Positions 26,401 through 39,832 of a stretch of DNA of 64,000 bases are shown here, piece by piece (position 1 is the first letter of the stretch; each line of letters begins with the position of its first letter). A program made the translations under genes and the position numbers. The DNA is from Acanthochromis polyacanthus (Eukaryota > Chordata > Actinopteri > Pomacentridae), in contig NC_067122.1 of the NCBI RefSeq assembly GCF_021347895.1, positions 40,048,082-40,112,081 of the forward strand, given 5' to 3'. The notes below the pieces were generated by a model. The model made no database searches and had not been told where the DNA came from. It worked only from the letters and a program-made list of their open reading frames with translations.

Positions 26401-27568
26401 CCGATTTCACCCGATGCGTCTCTTGCTGACGGGCTCCTCTTGCTTGGAAAAATCACCCCTCTGGTCGTTCGGTCCCCACGGTGGTTGTACTACCTCCATG
26501 GGAGAGCATTCATTTGGTTGCAGGAGAGATAGACATAGAGAGAGACAGAGAGGGAGAGAGAGAGAGAGATGGAGGATGACAGAAAGAAAGAGAGAGGGAA
26601 GAGGAAGGGAGAGGCTTTTTAGAGATCTTGACGGCGCGTCCTGTGACTCCAAGGCGTAAAAAAAGGCGCAAGGCGGACGGTGATGCGGTCAAATAAGTCC
26701 GTCATTCTCGGAGTTTTTTTCCTTTTTCTTTTAATCAGAGTAGGGGGGAACGGGATGAGGAAGAGGAGTGGAGAAAATGGGGGAGAGGGAGAGAAGGATG
26801 ACCAGCACTGTGCGTCTGGCTTCAGCTCGGCTCAGCAACCCCCCACGATCCAATGAATAAATACTGGTTTGTTTCAAGCGAAGTTGCGCACCGGGATAAA
26901 CGCTTCAGAGGGCGAAATCAGCCAGAACGCTCCCATCAGGTTACTTGCATCAGTGTATCAGTCTCCATCCAGGCACCATAAATCCAGTCATTGTCCAAAA
27001 ACAGTTCATTTTCTCTTGTGTTTGTTTGCAGACGAAAGCAAGAGAGATTATTTCAGTCTCATCCAACCGGACGCAATTTACAAAAAACAGACAAAAAAGG
27101 CGATATACAAGCTCCTTGAAAAAAGAAAAAAAAGGAGGGGAAAAAAGAAAAAAGCAGAGAGAAACAAGAGTCAGGACAACAGAAACCGGTGCGTAAAAAT
27201 GAATAATGCAGTTATTCAGCCTTTAGTCCGCTGTGGTGCAAGTGAGGAGCTAGAAAGTCCGCGCTCTCTGCCGCTTCCATCGACCCAGAGAGGGAAAAAA
27301 ATCATCAAAAATAAACTTGATGAGCAAGATGTGGGGATTTTCAGCGCGTCCCACCTTTCGAAAAGAATATCCAGGTCGAGGAAAACGGAGGGGAGTTGAT
27401 GAGGAGGAGAGCGAGCTCGTGTTCCCCCCTCCTGTAAAGACAGAACAGTATCCGTGTCAGGCGCATAAGTATGCTGGCTCCTTCTGCAGCCGCATTCACT
27501 GAGCTTCCCACACGACTAAAAGAGGAGAATGCAGAGATGTGGAGAGAGGAAGGGAGAGAGAGAAGGGG

Positions 27569-27612
27569 GAGGGAGGGAGGAGAGAGAGAGAGAGAGAGAG
27601 AGTGAGAGAAGG
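27569..27612. repeat. (GA)n microsatellite
   Basis: A GA-rich tract with a pure core around 27581-27602, in the presumed slitrk4 upstream region. Confidence 0.8.
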
Positions 27613-27931
27613 AAAGGAGGGGGGTCTTTCACATACAAGAAATAAAAGAGAAAAAAATACTTCAGACCTTGAAACGCATCCAGTGCGCACAGTTTAATGG
27701 CTGCACTTCTTCATTATGTATCATGATCTCCTAATTATTCTTTGTTTTTAGATGAAATTTTAGTACAAGGTGGCTCTCACCTGTTTTATTCCTTCTCCTC
27801 CTGGCGTAACCTCCAGAGAGATCAGGATCAAAGCTGATGAAAAGGGAGGAAGGGAGTGTTCGGGTGGACTTTACCTGCCAAAATAGTTGCATTGGGTTTG
27901 ACTTGCGCGACACGAACAGCTCGTCCACGAC

Positions 27932-27932
<1 letters not shown>

Positions 27933-28008
<76 letters not shown>

Positions 28009-28036
28009 GGAAGGAGAGAGTGTGTGTGTGTGTGTC
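27933..28036. repeat. (GA)n then (GT)n microsatellites
   Basis: A pure GA array of about 70 bp (27933-28004) runs into GGAAAGGAAGG and a short GT array (28020-28034). A further GA tract lies at 28103-28125. Translations of these arrays account for the R/E- and S/L-rich open frames here. Confidence 0.9.
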
Positions 28037-28779
28037 TTAGTGTGTGTTTTTGTGCTTAAAACCGGCCACGGGAGCGCGCCTGTGAGCGGCATTTTAAATA
28101 GAAGAGAGAGAGAGAGAGAGAGAGAAGAAGGAGCAGAAGGAGAGGGGGTTATTATTCAAGAGTGCTGCAGTCAGACGCGCTGCACGGAGGGGAGAAACGG
28201 AGAAGGAGGTGGGCAATCAGTCAATCAAAAATCGTTTGCGTTCAGTCTTTGTGTGTGCCTTTTTTTGTTTGTTGTGTTGTTTTTTGTTTTGTTTTGTTTT
28301 TACAGGAGAGACGAGATCGGAGCGGAGCGAGCAGATGGATGGAGCGCAGGAGAGGAAGAGGAGAGGAGGTGGAGGTGAGCGCTTTAAGGTAGGCTAGGGC
28401 AACACCCCGACTTCCAACACTGTCCATCTCCAACGCGATGTAAGATATGCGCAGTTTCGTAGACGAGATGCACGTTAAGTTATTAATTCTGCCCATATAT
28501 CCATCCATGTGTGTGATGTGCGTCCTTGCTGAGCGCAGTGGCACCGTGGCACAGTGCCCGCGCTCCTGTCCGTACAACTGACACCCTTGGGAGAAAAGGG
28601 AGTCGCACCTGAAACCTGACAGTGTTCGGCCTCACCGGAAGCCTCACCTCTGGTTTCCTCTTGCAACAGGTGGTGGAGCCAAGTGACGCACAGATCGAGC
28701 AGGGCTGCAGAAAGGGAAGACGGGAAGTATGGATTTCAGCCGCCCAGCCCTGCAGCATGGCTGGATTTGATTAACTTTA

Positions 28780-28786
28780 GTGGTGG

Positions 28787-28865
<79 letters not shown>

Positions 28866-28883
28866 GGTGGTGGTGATGATGAA
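28780..28883. repeat. (GAT)n/(GGT)n trinucleotide array
   Basis: TGGTGG, then about 21 GAT units, then about 8 GGT units, then GATGATGA. It reads as poly-Asp/poly-Gly or poly-Met/poly-Val in short frames that start and stop nearby. I see no gene support for those frames. Confidence 0.92.
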
Positions 28884-31490
28884 GCAGCAGTGGGCGGTTG
28901 AGATTACGTCAGAAAAGTACATGGTATTATTTCCAACATTTGACAATACGATTTGCTCTTCTGCACTTGTTGGTGGGCATTTATATTCCAAACGAATACT
29001 AAATTTCATAAAACAATCCTGATTCAACATCTTCTAAGTGCCCTCCTCTGGAGTTTTCACCCAGATAATGGTCAGAGCTCAAAATATACTTCTCACTCCT
29101 AATGAACTGTTGCTTTTTTACCCTTCGAGTCCACAATCACAACAAGAAACTTATTACACTTGTTTCAAATGCTTATTCAGGCTTCATGCTTAGTCAGCAT
29201 CACTCTACTGTATTCTGGGATTTATTTTATGTAATTAGATTACATTTACCTCTGTTGTCGTTGTACACACAAGACTCTTCAATGCACTTTAGCATCTAAA
29301 CATGAGTGCAAAGAAACAGGGCAAAAAAAATGCCAAAATGTAACAGTTTTCAGGCTACGAAGAAGTGTAATATATGAACAGTATGTCATTTACTGTAAAG
29401 GTCTATTTTCTTTTAATTTTTACATTAAAAGGTGATATTTGCTTTGTGAAAAGAGCATAATTGAATGTAATGCATCATCTTTAGCTAAAAGTGCCTTTTT
29501 TATGTTTGACAGACATATTGTGAAGGACAATAATCCATCGTACAAAAGACGTAAAACATTAAGGGCATTTTTAATGTCTGAATAATGAATTTTAAATGCA
29601 TTTATGATGCTTTGACAACTCTTTGATACACTGACTACACAAAAGCAGCTGGTAATTATCAACCCTCCAGACTGTAAGTTACCATGCTTTGATGAAACAT
29701 TTTATCATTTATACCTCATTCCCATTTTTCCGGATTGCTCAATAAAACCCCCACTCTCTTGACTGACTGACTGACTCATAGTAATGTGTTCAAACCGGGG
29801 TGTGGCTGAGAAGCAGCACCCTAAAGTAGCCACCGGCATGAAGAGAGCAAATCAATCGCTGCTCCTCATAGTGTGTGCAGATTAATACGAGAGACTGCAA
29901 GTGTGCGTTTGAGTGTGCTGATATTTGACAGTGTTGGACATGTTCCTACACTGGCTGTGAGTGGCCTGAGGGAAGCAGGCCTTCCAGAGAACGAGCCAGA
30001 CAGTTGGCAAAGCCCCTGCTTCCGTCTCAGCTGTCGTTGGTAGTCTGGCCATGTGGCCGAGACGCTGCTTCCTGTGTCCAAACACTGGAAAAACCTTCAA
30101 TCTCACGTGCCCTAATCCCATTTGTTGGATTAACATAAAGCCTTTTAATGCATCTTTTAAAAGGAATCCATACATCGGACCCCCTCGTCTGCTCTTCTTT
30201 TGTCCCTCACAGCCACTGACTGTGACTGCTGGGAATGTTTCCTTTACTGCAGCATTTAGTGCTTGATGTGTCGCCCTCATCTGGACAAAAAAACAACTGC
30301 ACTCCATTCATAAGATGTGCAGGCAGATAATGCTGCTCAGGTGAGGCTTGTACTCTGTGTTGCCTCATTTTAGTAATGTTCCATGGATTTTTTCTCTCTT
30401 TTTTTTGAGCTGGTGGCACATTGCCACCCTCACTGATCAATGGCTGTGGCCTGTTTGTATCACACACCTGTTGTCCTGGAGCTGTTTGCCAGCAGCAGCA
30501 CTGATGCAAAACTAATCATGATGCAAATCTGATATTAGCTGTTTTCCACAGCAAGTCTATGAAAGTTTAAACTTTCTCCTTTATAAACATCTTCATTAAT
30601 ATTCTTTGAGTGGGAAAAAATGGGGTGATTTATTTTAAAGGTTCCTCATAATAGAATTAATATTTCTAAATATGATTTACTCCAAAGGAAACTCAGACAG
30701 TAACTTGTGAGGGCTAAATTTAAATCCCTGTATAGTAATGATGTGTAATACAGTAATGGAAAAATGAGGGACACACTGGGACAAAGACTTCCTCGACAAT
30801 CTGTTACACTGCTCTAAATCTAGTCTCAATTCAAGACACGTCATGCGAGCACAAAGGGAGGCCTGCAGTCTTTCATTCTGGGGCCTGGTCTGCACTTTAT
30901 GAAAGTCTAATGTAAGCAGTAAAAATGGAACTGAGCATAAAGCAGTGCTGGGATCACCAGGTTTTTTACTGCTTCGAGCTGTAAATTTGACACTGGTGGC
31001 AGCAGAGTAGTACGAGTAGAGATATCCACTTAGATTGGAAGGAGAGTTTATAGTACTGCACTAACTCAGAGTGGTAAGAGGAGAATTCAGGTCTTTTACT
31101 GAAGTAGAACTAGCAGAACTGCAATGAAGAATCCACAGTTATGAGTAAAGGCCCTGCATCCATTACACCTGAAGACGTTTAAAGCACTCACAGTAAAAAT
31201 AGTCATTACACAGAACGGCCCATATGATAATATAATTACTGATGCATTAATGTGATCATCACTTTATGCCGCAGCTGATAAAAATGGTACTGATCCTAAA
31301 CCCTCCATAGGCTGTGAATTCTGCCCAGGTATCAATAAATTTGTGTGTTTTCTCCATCTGTAATTAAAAAGCATAATCTTTAATAGGTTGGGTATAAATT
31401 GCATTATTAATGTGAACCATTAATTAATGTGTGTGCATATAAAATGTTTATGTACTGCTGTTTAATAACATGAAGCTGGAATATATTGTG
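28884..31490. other. gene-free interval upstream of slitrk4
   Basis: No supported coding region. One GACT tetranucleotide patch lies at about 29760-29776. The remainder is AT-rich with unrecognised content. Confidence 0.5.
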
Positions 31491-31497
31491 GCATAAA

Positions 31498-31990
31498 GTT
31501 GGGTCCAAAAATATTTGGACATTGGCATTGTTTTTTGTTGTTGTTGTTGTTGTTTGTTTTTTTAAATTGTCTATTTTTGCATCATAGTTGATCTGAAATT
31601 TAGTAATAAGATGAAATTGAAATGTATACTTTCAGCTTCAATTCAAGAGGTCTAACAAAAATATTGCGTTAACTGTTTAGGAATTAAAGCTTTTTTTGTT
31701 TGCTTGTTTTACACAGTTCTTCTGTTGTCACAGGTTCAAAAGTTTTCCCTTTTCAGACAATTGGCTAATAAGCAACTTCACACTCAAGTGTTTCCTGTTT
31801 TCTTGTTATTTCTTTGCAAATTAACCAGAATAAAGTGCTCTCAATGTGCTGTCTAAAAAGGTGTTGATACAAGTGATTAAAGAGATACATAAAACTTCTT
31901 AAAAATATGGAATACAAAGAGGAGCTCAGAAGCACCAAAAAACACTGGAAGACCACAAGTAAAAACTAAAGTGGATGATGACGTACATGT
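31498..31990 (+). mobile_element. fossil Tc1-like element, 5' part only
   Basis: It begins with a terminal-repeat-like GGGTCCAAAAATATTTGGAC and continues with TCAATTCAAGAGGTCTAAC and AAAATATTGCGTTAACTG, which I recall as the left arm of a teleost Tc1 family distinct from the full-length pair here. Near 31925-31965 the plus strand decodes, with frameshifts, to a 'GELxSTKKxWKTT'-like segment, resembling the DNA-binding region of Tc1 transposases. No catalytic domain or right TIR follows. A (GTT)n tract (31531-31555) interrupts the left arm. Confidence 0.5.
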
Positions 31991-34900
31991 TACAAACACT
32001 CTTTACTTCTTTCTAGGAAACTAATTATGGCAGTTTATGTATTATTTACTTATCTACTAAATCCAGAACTTATAACTTACTCTTATTCTAACACTTATTC
32101 CATTTCTCTTATAATTTGTACCAACTTTCGCAGAATTGCAATTTAGAACTAAATAGTGACTAATGTTGTGGTAATTATGTAAAAAATAAAAATAAAAAAA
32201 CCCTGCAACTCAAATTATCTTAGCAACAACAAGCACAAGTTGTTAGCCCTTGATTTTCTGAACATTGAAAGCAATAAAACTGTGCCAACAAATTAAGCTT
32301 TGAATCTCAATTTGTAATTCATTACAAAGTGAGAAAGTTCTCGTATTCTTTAGTTAATGGATGCAAAATAACAATTTGCAATCCTTTTATGCTTTATCCT
32401 CTGAGCTGTAAATTTCCACACACAGTGAGTCATTTTAAGATTAATCAGCTTAGAAACATAAGTTTCAGTGCTGCCAGAAAAATGCAAATTAACTGCACTT
32501 TGGTTGATTAATTAGTTGATCTTATGAGTTGTGAAAGTGTAACACTAGCTCAACTGAACCTAAGAAAACACGTTCAGTAAACTTAAAATATAAAGTGATA
32601 AACTAGCGACACAGAAAATCATTGCAGACAGACTTCCCTCTTATGTTTTCTAAGTTTATAGAGTTTCTTTTTCATATCACTCAGAGCTTTCAGTCACACA
32701 CTGTTGAAATCATTTTTGACCAGAGTTAGTACAAAAACAGTCAGCGATAAATGCTAAATCTACAAGTTTACAGACTGAATTCAGAGCTAATTCTGGTCAT
32801 GGTTAGAACCAGTTTATCAAAATGAACAACCAGAATGTAGTTAAATGTGTATTAAAAACACATTGCAAGCCTCCATCATGTCTGTTTTCTCAATCTACAT
32901 CAAGCAAAGTCTCAGCTCTTCATTCATTTAACCCATTGTTTTGGCATTTCTGTTGCAGAGGCTTGATTTACTTTACATTTGTTGGGTTTCTCTGTTTAAT
33001 CTGCTTCAAGATAACTGAATTCAACGTAATCATTTTTAGCTAATATGCCTGAAGCTATACGAACTTCCGAGTTTTTAGTTGCAAAGTAGTCTAAAAATGA
33101 AACATTCTAACTTATAAATTAGCGAAGATCATATACTTTAAGTAAACTACAAAAGATATGTTGATTAAACTATGTTATGTTATTCATTTTAGTAGCGTGA
33201 GATTCTTATTTTACCAGCAACAAAAAGTGTTTTCACTGTTAAAAATTGAAATGCCACTGGAGAACTTTAAATTATTTACTACAACCAATACAATACCATA
33301 TTTACAAAATAAAAACATTACCTTAAACTAAAATAAATAAAAGACAACCTCTTACAAGAAACATTCTAAAAAGAGACAAAAAAAACAGAAACCTGTTTAT
33401 GGACTACTTAGAATCTAATGAAAGGTACCTATGAATGGGTGTGTGTTTAGAGTCTTAGACTTTTGATGTTATTAGAAAGACAAACACTATTAACAACTGA
33501 ATTCATGTGAACCTCATGTTTTGTGGAAAGCTGTTGAGATGCCCCGTTTTCATCTTCTTGAATCTTTACAACGGAGGTGGAGCAAACAAAGTTAGTTTGA
33601 CTCACAGAGCCACATAAAACACATTAATGTGAAATGAAACCATTTGAAATCAACCAAAATGACCTACTGGGGCATTCAACGCACAATGGGGGGGTTTAGA
33701 TTAGCTTTGAGAAGGTAGACTGTGCTTCTTTTAAAGCTAAGACAATGTAGAAGCAGTCATTTACAGACGTAGATCGAGAACTAAAGTCTTGCTGACACAA
33801 ATCAGTGTTTGATTTGAGAGACAGGTTAAAATGTCAATTTCTTCTTTTCTCATATCACTTAAAACAGGACTAGACTGAGGAAATATATGGCAGCATTTAA
33901 TTTGGTTGCGCTAGTTTGTATTGAAGTATCAATTGACTAAGATTAGATATCAAAACAGTCTGCAGACCATGTAAACCAAACCTTAAAAATAAGATTACAT
34001 ATTCACAGCATCCTGCCATGCTATAATCACTTAAAAATATTTTGACAAACAGTTTTCTGGGTGAGCCAAATAACGTGTGACACTTATGCTAGGTGTAATA
34101 AAGCAGTCAGAGTTATTGCATGTTGTCAGCACTGCGGGACAGCTTTAACACTGATAGTGACACCCTGTTCTGAGCAGAGTGTGCAGCCCATTACTCTCTC
34201 CACCAGCGATGAAAGGAAAATAAATGCTTACAACCCCGGCTAGTTTTACATAAATCTGCATTGTTTGATAGCTCTTTATTTATTTAGCAGCATGCATCGT
34301 GGCGTGAGGTACTCCCCTATTTATTACAAACAGCTGAGGTGTACAGAGCGTGTGGAAATATGCAAATAAAGACTCAGAGAGACATTCACGGGGAGTATTT
34401 GGAGTTCTAGAGAGAGAGGGAATAAAAATACACATAATTGGTGCCAAAAAAAAGAAAGAAAGCATCCGTTTCAGGGTTCTGTCCTCACCACGTGAGCCTG
34501 TCAAGGTTCAGTCCAGAGCTCGTCTCCAGTGTCCACCGAGACACACAAAGATATGGACAGAGGTTAATTGGGCTCAGATGCACCTCGGTGTCCCGGTGGG
34601 CTCGGCCTGCCGCTCAGCTAACGCTCAGTCCAAGCCCCAGTTTCCACATGAACACACAGAGGCTTTGTTCACCGTACTCTGATAGTGGGTCACCGTCTGG
34701 TTAAGGTCTGCTTTTCAGGAAATCCTGCTAATATGCAGCACTTTTGTTGGATCAGTCAGAAAAAAGGGCCTGAAATTTGCATCTACCACCTGCATGTGGA
34801 TGATTATGTAAAAATTCAACATCTTGTGCCACAGAGGTAATATTCGATAGCCTCGGTTACACTTCTATTCAAAATCCCTGTATGAGGTTCCTGATGTTAA

Positions 34901-36150
34901 ACTGCAGTTAACCGTGGCAACAATGAATCTTTACAGCGCTTCACTGGTTTGAAAGAATTTAGGTCAGCACACTTTTTCTCTTTCCTATCGGGAGTAAAAT
35001 TGATACCATTCTCGTATCCTGCGGTGTCGTGTGATTTATTTAAAGTACTGGAGAGCAGCTTCGTTGTGTGTTATGTAACCACTGGTCCTACGGTGGCAAG
35101 TTTACATACATTAGTCGACTCTAAGTGACCATGAGATCAAATGTTAGACCAACTTTATGAATAGTTCATACAGTCATCATGTTGCAGCTGATTTATTTAG
35201 AAACGGAACAGCTTAATACTCCCACCTAAAGGATTCAATCCATTCAGTCTCAGTGTCTTCTTATCAGTTAAATGACTCTCATATGGCAGACTGCATTACC
35301 ATAATGAGACCTTTTTTTTCTTTTTTCTTTTTACTAATAAATGTATCCCAACCAGTCTTCAGAGCTGGACACCGGTGGACTTAAGCCTGAATGGTGACAA
35401 CTGAGGTATACAGACAGAAATAAGGGTTTCAGATAATGCATTTTCAACTCAATACAACAGCATGTCCAAAGCCATCTCAAGGCATTTCACATCAGTCAAA
35501 CACTATAAAATCAGGGAAAGGCACCCAAAAATCCAAAGATTCCTGTTGATTCCCTTTGAACAAGCATGTGGCAGCATGTACCAACAAAATTTAAAGATAT
35601 TTTTCTGAGAAGTCACGGCATCTTGCCAAAAAATAGTCCCATCCATAATATCCTGGAAAGCATTAGATCTATGCATTTTTTTTTATTTTTTTTATTTTTT
35701 TTTTACAATTTTTTACACAGATTAAAGAAACAAGACAATATATAACCGGGTGAGTCTTAGAAATGTAGACCTTCCAGTCTTTATACTAAGTGAAGTTATC
35801 CATCCATCGCTTCATATTTTGTGCTCAAATTTCACTCATATCTAACAAGAAAAGCACTCAGAGAGCGCAGTACTGAGAATGAACTGAAAGGCTGTTTATT
35901 CCCCCATATGACATTGTCAGAAATGCAGCATATTTATTTATTTAACTTTTTTTTTTTTTTTAATAGAAATAAAGCATTTATTTATTTGTTATTGATCATT
36001 AGAAATCTCCACAACCTTGCGCTGAGCACAGGCATGTGCTATGCATGTGTACGTCATGTACGGATACTGAATCACATGACCTAAAATATGTAGCAGGAGG
36101 TGGGAAATGATGGATCTGGGACACACACCCACAGATTAATCAATTGTTCC
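31991..36150. other. gene-free interval
   Basis: No supported gene. It holds poly-T tracts near 35310-35335 and 35680-35702. A purine-rich stretch at 34280-34560 has short open frames with no recognisable domain. Confidence 0.5.
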
Positions 36151-36157
36151 TTGTATC

Positions 36158-36495
36158 ACTTCTGACGGATCAGTCCCAATAAGTCCACAATGGTCGATTT
36201 GTAGTAGGATCATGTGAGCATCAGCAGGCAATTGACGTAGTGTTCACTTGTTGTCATAGTTACAGTGACACTGTAACACTATCTTGCAGTGACATGGAAA
36301 CCCTTAACAAAATTGTGGATCCAGACTATAAAACACATCACTACCAAAATCTAATCACTTGGTCCTTGTGTCACTTCTGACTTTCCATGAAAATTTTATC
36401 CAAATCCATTAGTCCATTTTTGAGTCATGTTGTTAACAGACAGAAAAACAGATGGACAACCCAACGAAATTTATCACATAACTCTGCTGCGTTTC
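36158..36495 (+). repeat. unclassified interspersed repeat, copy A
   Basis: Shares long collinear similarity with the inverted copy at 54250-54500. Shared phrases include GTGTTCACTTGTTGTCATAG, GTTACAGTGAC and AATCTAATCACTTGGTCC. The 3' portion (about 36395-36490, 'CCATTTTTGAGTCATG.TGTTAACAGACAG') also resembles the second half of the foldback repeat at 11.5 kb. There is no coding potential and no recognised Pol III box, so its class is open. Confidence 0.6.
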
Positions 36496-39400
36496 TTGAT
36501 TGAGAAGAAGCCATTTTTCCAGAATGTCAAAACTGACAATAAACAAACTGTTGAGATTGGATGGCAGTTGTAACTCAGCCTATGCGTATCATTTGTTGAC
36601 ATACAAAATAGGTTTTATGACAAAGATGAAAGATGTTTTATGCCTCGTAACCTTTTCTTTACTAGGCTGTGTGCACGCACTGGTTAGTAAACAGAACTCC
36701 TGGATATCTGTACAGCTGATTTGTCTAAACAGGTCAAAGTTGCAGGAACAGAATGAAAACTATAAAGGAAAAGATAGGAACATGATGCACTTTAGGCAGG
36801 ATAAAACTTTGATTGTCTATGACGCTGTGTTAAAATGCACCACCCTGCCTCAGATGCTTCCAGAGAGTTCAAAACAGCCAAGAGGCACTCTTAGGCGAGA
36901 TGACTCTGAGTGTCAGATGCCTTGTTCTAAATCCCTGTAATACCCATACCTCATCTAGCTCATCTCACAAACTTACATTAGAAATTTATCTTTAAACAAC
37001 TGAAACAGGACATTAACCTGCCTGATCTGTATGTTCCCATATTAAGTGAGTTTTTATTGCATGTGGAAAGTCCAAAAGATACAAAAAACCGTATGGGATG
37101 GAATTTTAAGTGGGTCTCATCACATTGCTTTTGATATGTACATTCCCATATATCTTACTGTATGTTTTTTGAAATAAATGCTGTAGCACTACAAAGAGAA
37201 TGTTTTTTTAAATACAGTGTATACATATTTATGTTTAGCAGTTACTTTTGAAGATGTCATTTACTGATGTAGAAAAATATGAAACACTACTACACAAGAA
37301 TAATAGAGGTTGTTGGATCAGATAAGTACTTTGTCTACAGTGACACAACGATTGTACATAAAGGTCTAAGTCCTTACTTATTCTGCTTTTCATGGTATTG
37401 TGCAGTTTTGTTTTGTTTTCATCCAGAGCCAGGGTTCTCATTATTTGTCTCTTTAGTTGTTTTTGTATGTTTGAAAGTGCTGCAATTCCCGACACTGTTA
37501 GGGCTTAAAATTGTGGTTTTATAGTTCATTACTGACCCTATACACCCCTAGAGTCATTTACAACCATTGTGTTCATCAGTAGATACAGTTTGCTCAGTTG
37601 ACATGAATGTAAGTTAAAGGGAGAATCTGGAAGAGACCAAAGACTTGCAAAAAATAGTCAGTTTTGGAATCCTTTGGCTTCATAAATGATTCGATCCCTG
37701 CTGCTCTCCTCAGTGAAGCTTCTCTGTGCACCCTATATTGCCACTTCAACTATGCCAACTATGGACTTTGTTGCTGTTAACTATTTTCACCATTCTTAAT
37801 GAAAAACCCTGTGATAGGTTAATATTTCCTGTCAAGGGCTAAACTTTCTAAAGCCTGAGCACAAAGCTGAGAAGAGCTGCAGAAGTCTAGTCAAGCTGAA
37901 AGGTTAACAATGTTTTTATTATCAAATGATGGCAAAACATTCCTACCAACTCCAACTTTATCATCGTTTTTACCTTCATACTCATACCATTCACGTGTAA
38001 CCGACGTCTTCACCTAGTTTCCAGCAAGTTGGTCATTAAACAAAACTAAAGTCTGCATCATCTATAAACACAGGCAGACTTTGATACAAGTGTGGGCAAG
38101 AGGTGTGGATATCTGGAAATTGTAAAACGTTTGGTCATTTTTAAAACAGAGAAAAAGATTGTGTCACCTGTATTTTAAAGGAGATAACATAAGTTCTGCT
38201 TTTAATTTAATGTTACACGTGCCATCTTTATTTTAAGGAAACAACCATGCTTCTGTGATGTTTACAGGACAAGTTGTTTCACCATGAATAAAGGAATCTA
38301 AAATAAAGTGGAATGCATCTATGTTTCCAACGTAAACTGTCAAGAAAAGGTCTAAACATTGAGATAAGATGACTGCAGCTCAGTAAAAGTGTTACAATAA
38401 TGCAGCCAAATATACAGCATATCCCTGATAACAAAAAATGCCATCAGTCACTGGTGAAATCTTAAACTGTTACAGCCCTAAGCAGTGAGTTAAGAGTCAC
38501 CGCTGAGCACCACAGCAATCCATTATACCAACACACACACAGGTTGAGTGACAGTGTTAGACACCTGAGTTGACTTCATAAACTCTCTGTTTTGTCTTCT
38601 CCCTCTCTTCATTTTCCCAACATCTTTTTTTTTTGTTTCTTCCCTCCCTCTCTCTCTCTCCCTTCCTCCCTCTCACTGCCTCAGTATCTTTTGATATGTT
38701 AAGTAGCACCCTATTTATAAATCATTGCGAGAGAAAACATAGTAGGTTAGGGGACAAATAAGAGATGCCCCATGTCTGCTGAGCGAGAAGAGGGGGATGA
38801 AAAAGAAGAGGGGAAAGAGTTTGAGCGAGCAGAGAGGGGGATTGTCTGCTCGGCGGCTCCCTACGACGCATGTCACCCAGGTTGAATAGATGTACATATC
38901 ATTATCGTTCCCCGGTACACAGCGGTAATGATATAAGACAGAGTGAGGGGCTAAGGGAAAAGAAAGGAGCCACTGTGCAGTGAAGCTGTGAGCCAGTAAG
39001 TGTGGCTTGTGGGCCGACGGCCAATTCTCTCACTCTGCAGCGTAGTGTAGCGCAGACGAGCCAGTTCACTGGCGCTGCAGCATATGGCGCTTTAGGATAT
39101 TCGACCCCAGCCATATTTTGAAAATTTTAATTTTCTCTAGTCGTAACAATTATTAATGAGTATACATTGTTTTTATGAATTAACCAGAATGTAGCTCTTT
39201 TACAGTTCTTCTGATGCATGTGATACATTTTTAGAATATAGTTCCTCAAATGGCTAGTCCATGCTGTCATTTGAATGAAGTCCTAATAAAGGAAATAAAT
39301 CAATTCTGAAGCCTCCCAGTGATTCAAATAGAAGCATTTCTGTACTGTCTAATGAGCAGAAGCTGGAAAAATGTGCCTAAAATAGACTAGGAAAACAAAA

Positions 39401-39685
39401 ATACTGTCACTTGCAGAAATTATATAATTAACCTATGCTTTCCTGGCAAATTATCTCCTTTCGCCAAATGATTAAGAGCATGTCATACCCCAGAAGCAAA
39501 GGCATAAACAGCATGATACCATTGTCTCATTTAGATCAAACACCTTCCTGAGACGTTTTGCACCAAAATAACTGGAACTGGTTTCTTTTTGCTGCTAAGT
39601 ATACAAGTCAGTTTGGTTTGCAATATTTAACTTTGGTAAAACAGCTAGAAATAGAAATCATTTTGGTGACTGGGGTGAAAACCAG
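36496..39685. other. gene-free interval
   Basis: The longest open frame (36500-36940, 146 codons) has no domain, no signal peptide, no splice-supported context and an ordinary AT-rich composition, so I do not call it. Pyrimidine-rich low-complexity sequence spans about 38590-38680. Confidence 0.5.
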
Positions 39686-39693
39686 TTTGGCAG

Positions 39694-39832
39694 TTCATCG
39701 GGGCCCTGCGACAGACTGGCGACCTGTCCAGGGTGTCCCCTGCCTTCGCCCGAGTCAGCTGGGATAAGCTCCAGCACCCCCCGCGACCCTAGTGAGGATA
39801 AAGCGGTGTACAGAGAATGGATGGATGGATGG
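39694..39832 (+). mobile_element. RTE-type LINE 3' end fragment
   Basis: Contains CGACAGACTGGCGACCTGTC, CAGCTGGGATAAGCTCCAGC and CCCCGCGACCCT, and ends in a (GGAT)n tail (39817-39832). This arrangement is the very common teleost 3' tail I associate with RTE-clade LINEs and their SINE derivatives. The tail places it on the plus strand. An inverted, longer relative lies at 46115-46425. Confidence 0.65.

Larger units (their letters stand above)
26070..28450 (-). promoter_or_regulatory. slitrk4: putative slitrk4 non-coding 5' exon(s) and promoter
   Basis: The region upstream of the donor at 26069 has clustered CpGs in places and is rich in GA/GT arrays. Exon sequence reads into 26070 on the minus strand; its 5' limit is not visible. 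A second good donor (CAG|GTGAGA, GT at 27780-27779) and a TATTTAAAA motif on the minus strand (about 28102-28094) suggest a further upstream exon and a start near 28.06 kb, but neither is proven. A short upstream ORF in the predicted exon would stop soon after the splice junction. Confidence 0.35.

Noticed and set aside
27837..28397. R/E-, V/C- and S/L-rich open frames as small proteins
   Set aside because: They are translations of (GA)n, (GT)n and neighbouring low-complexity arrays in several frames.
28644..29030. Poly-Asp/poly-Ile/poly-Met frames over the GAT array
   Set aside because: All three frames of a trinucleotide repeat are open by nature; flanks show no coding signal.
36500..36940. 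146-codon open frame as a host gene
   Set aside because: No domain, no signal peptide or membrane pattern of a known family, AT-rich composition like its surroundings, and no splice or promoter context.
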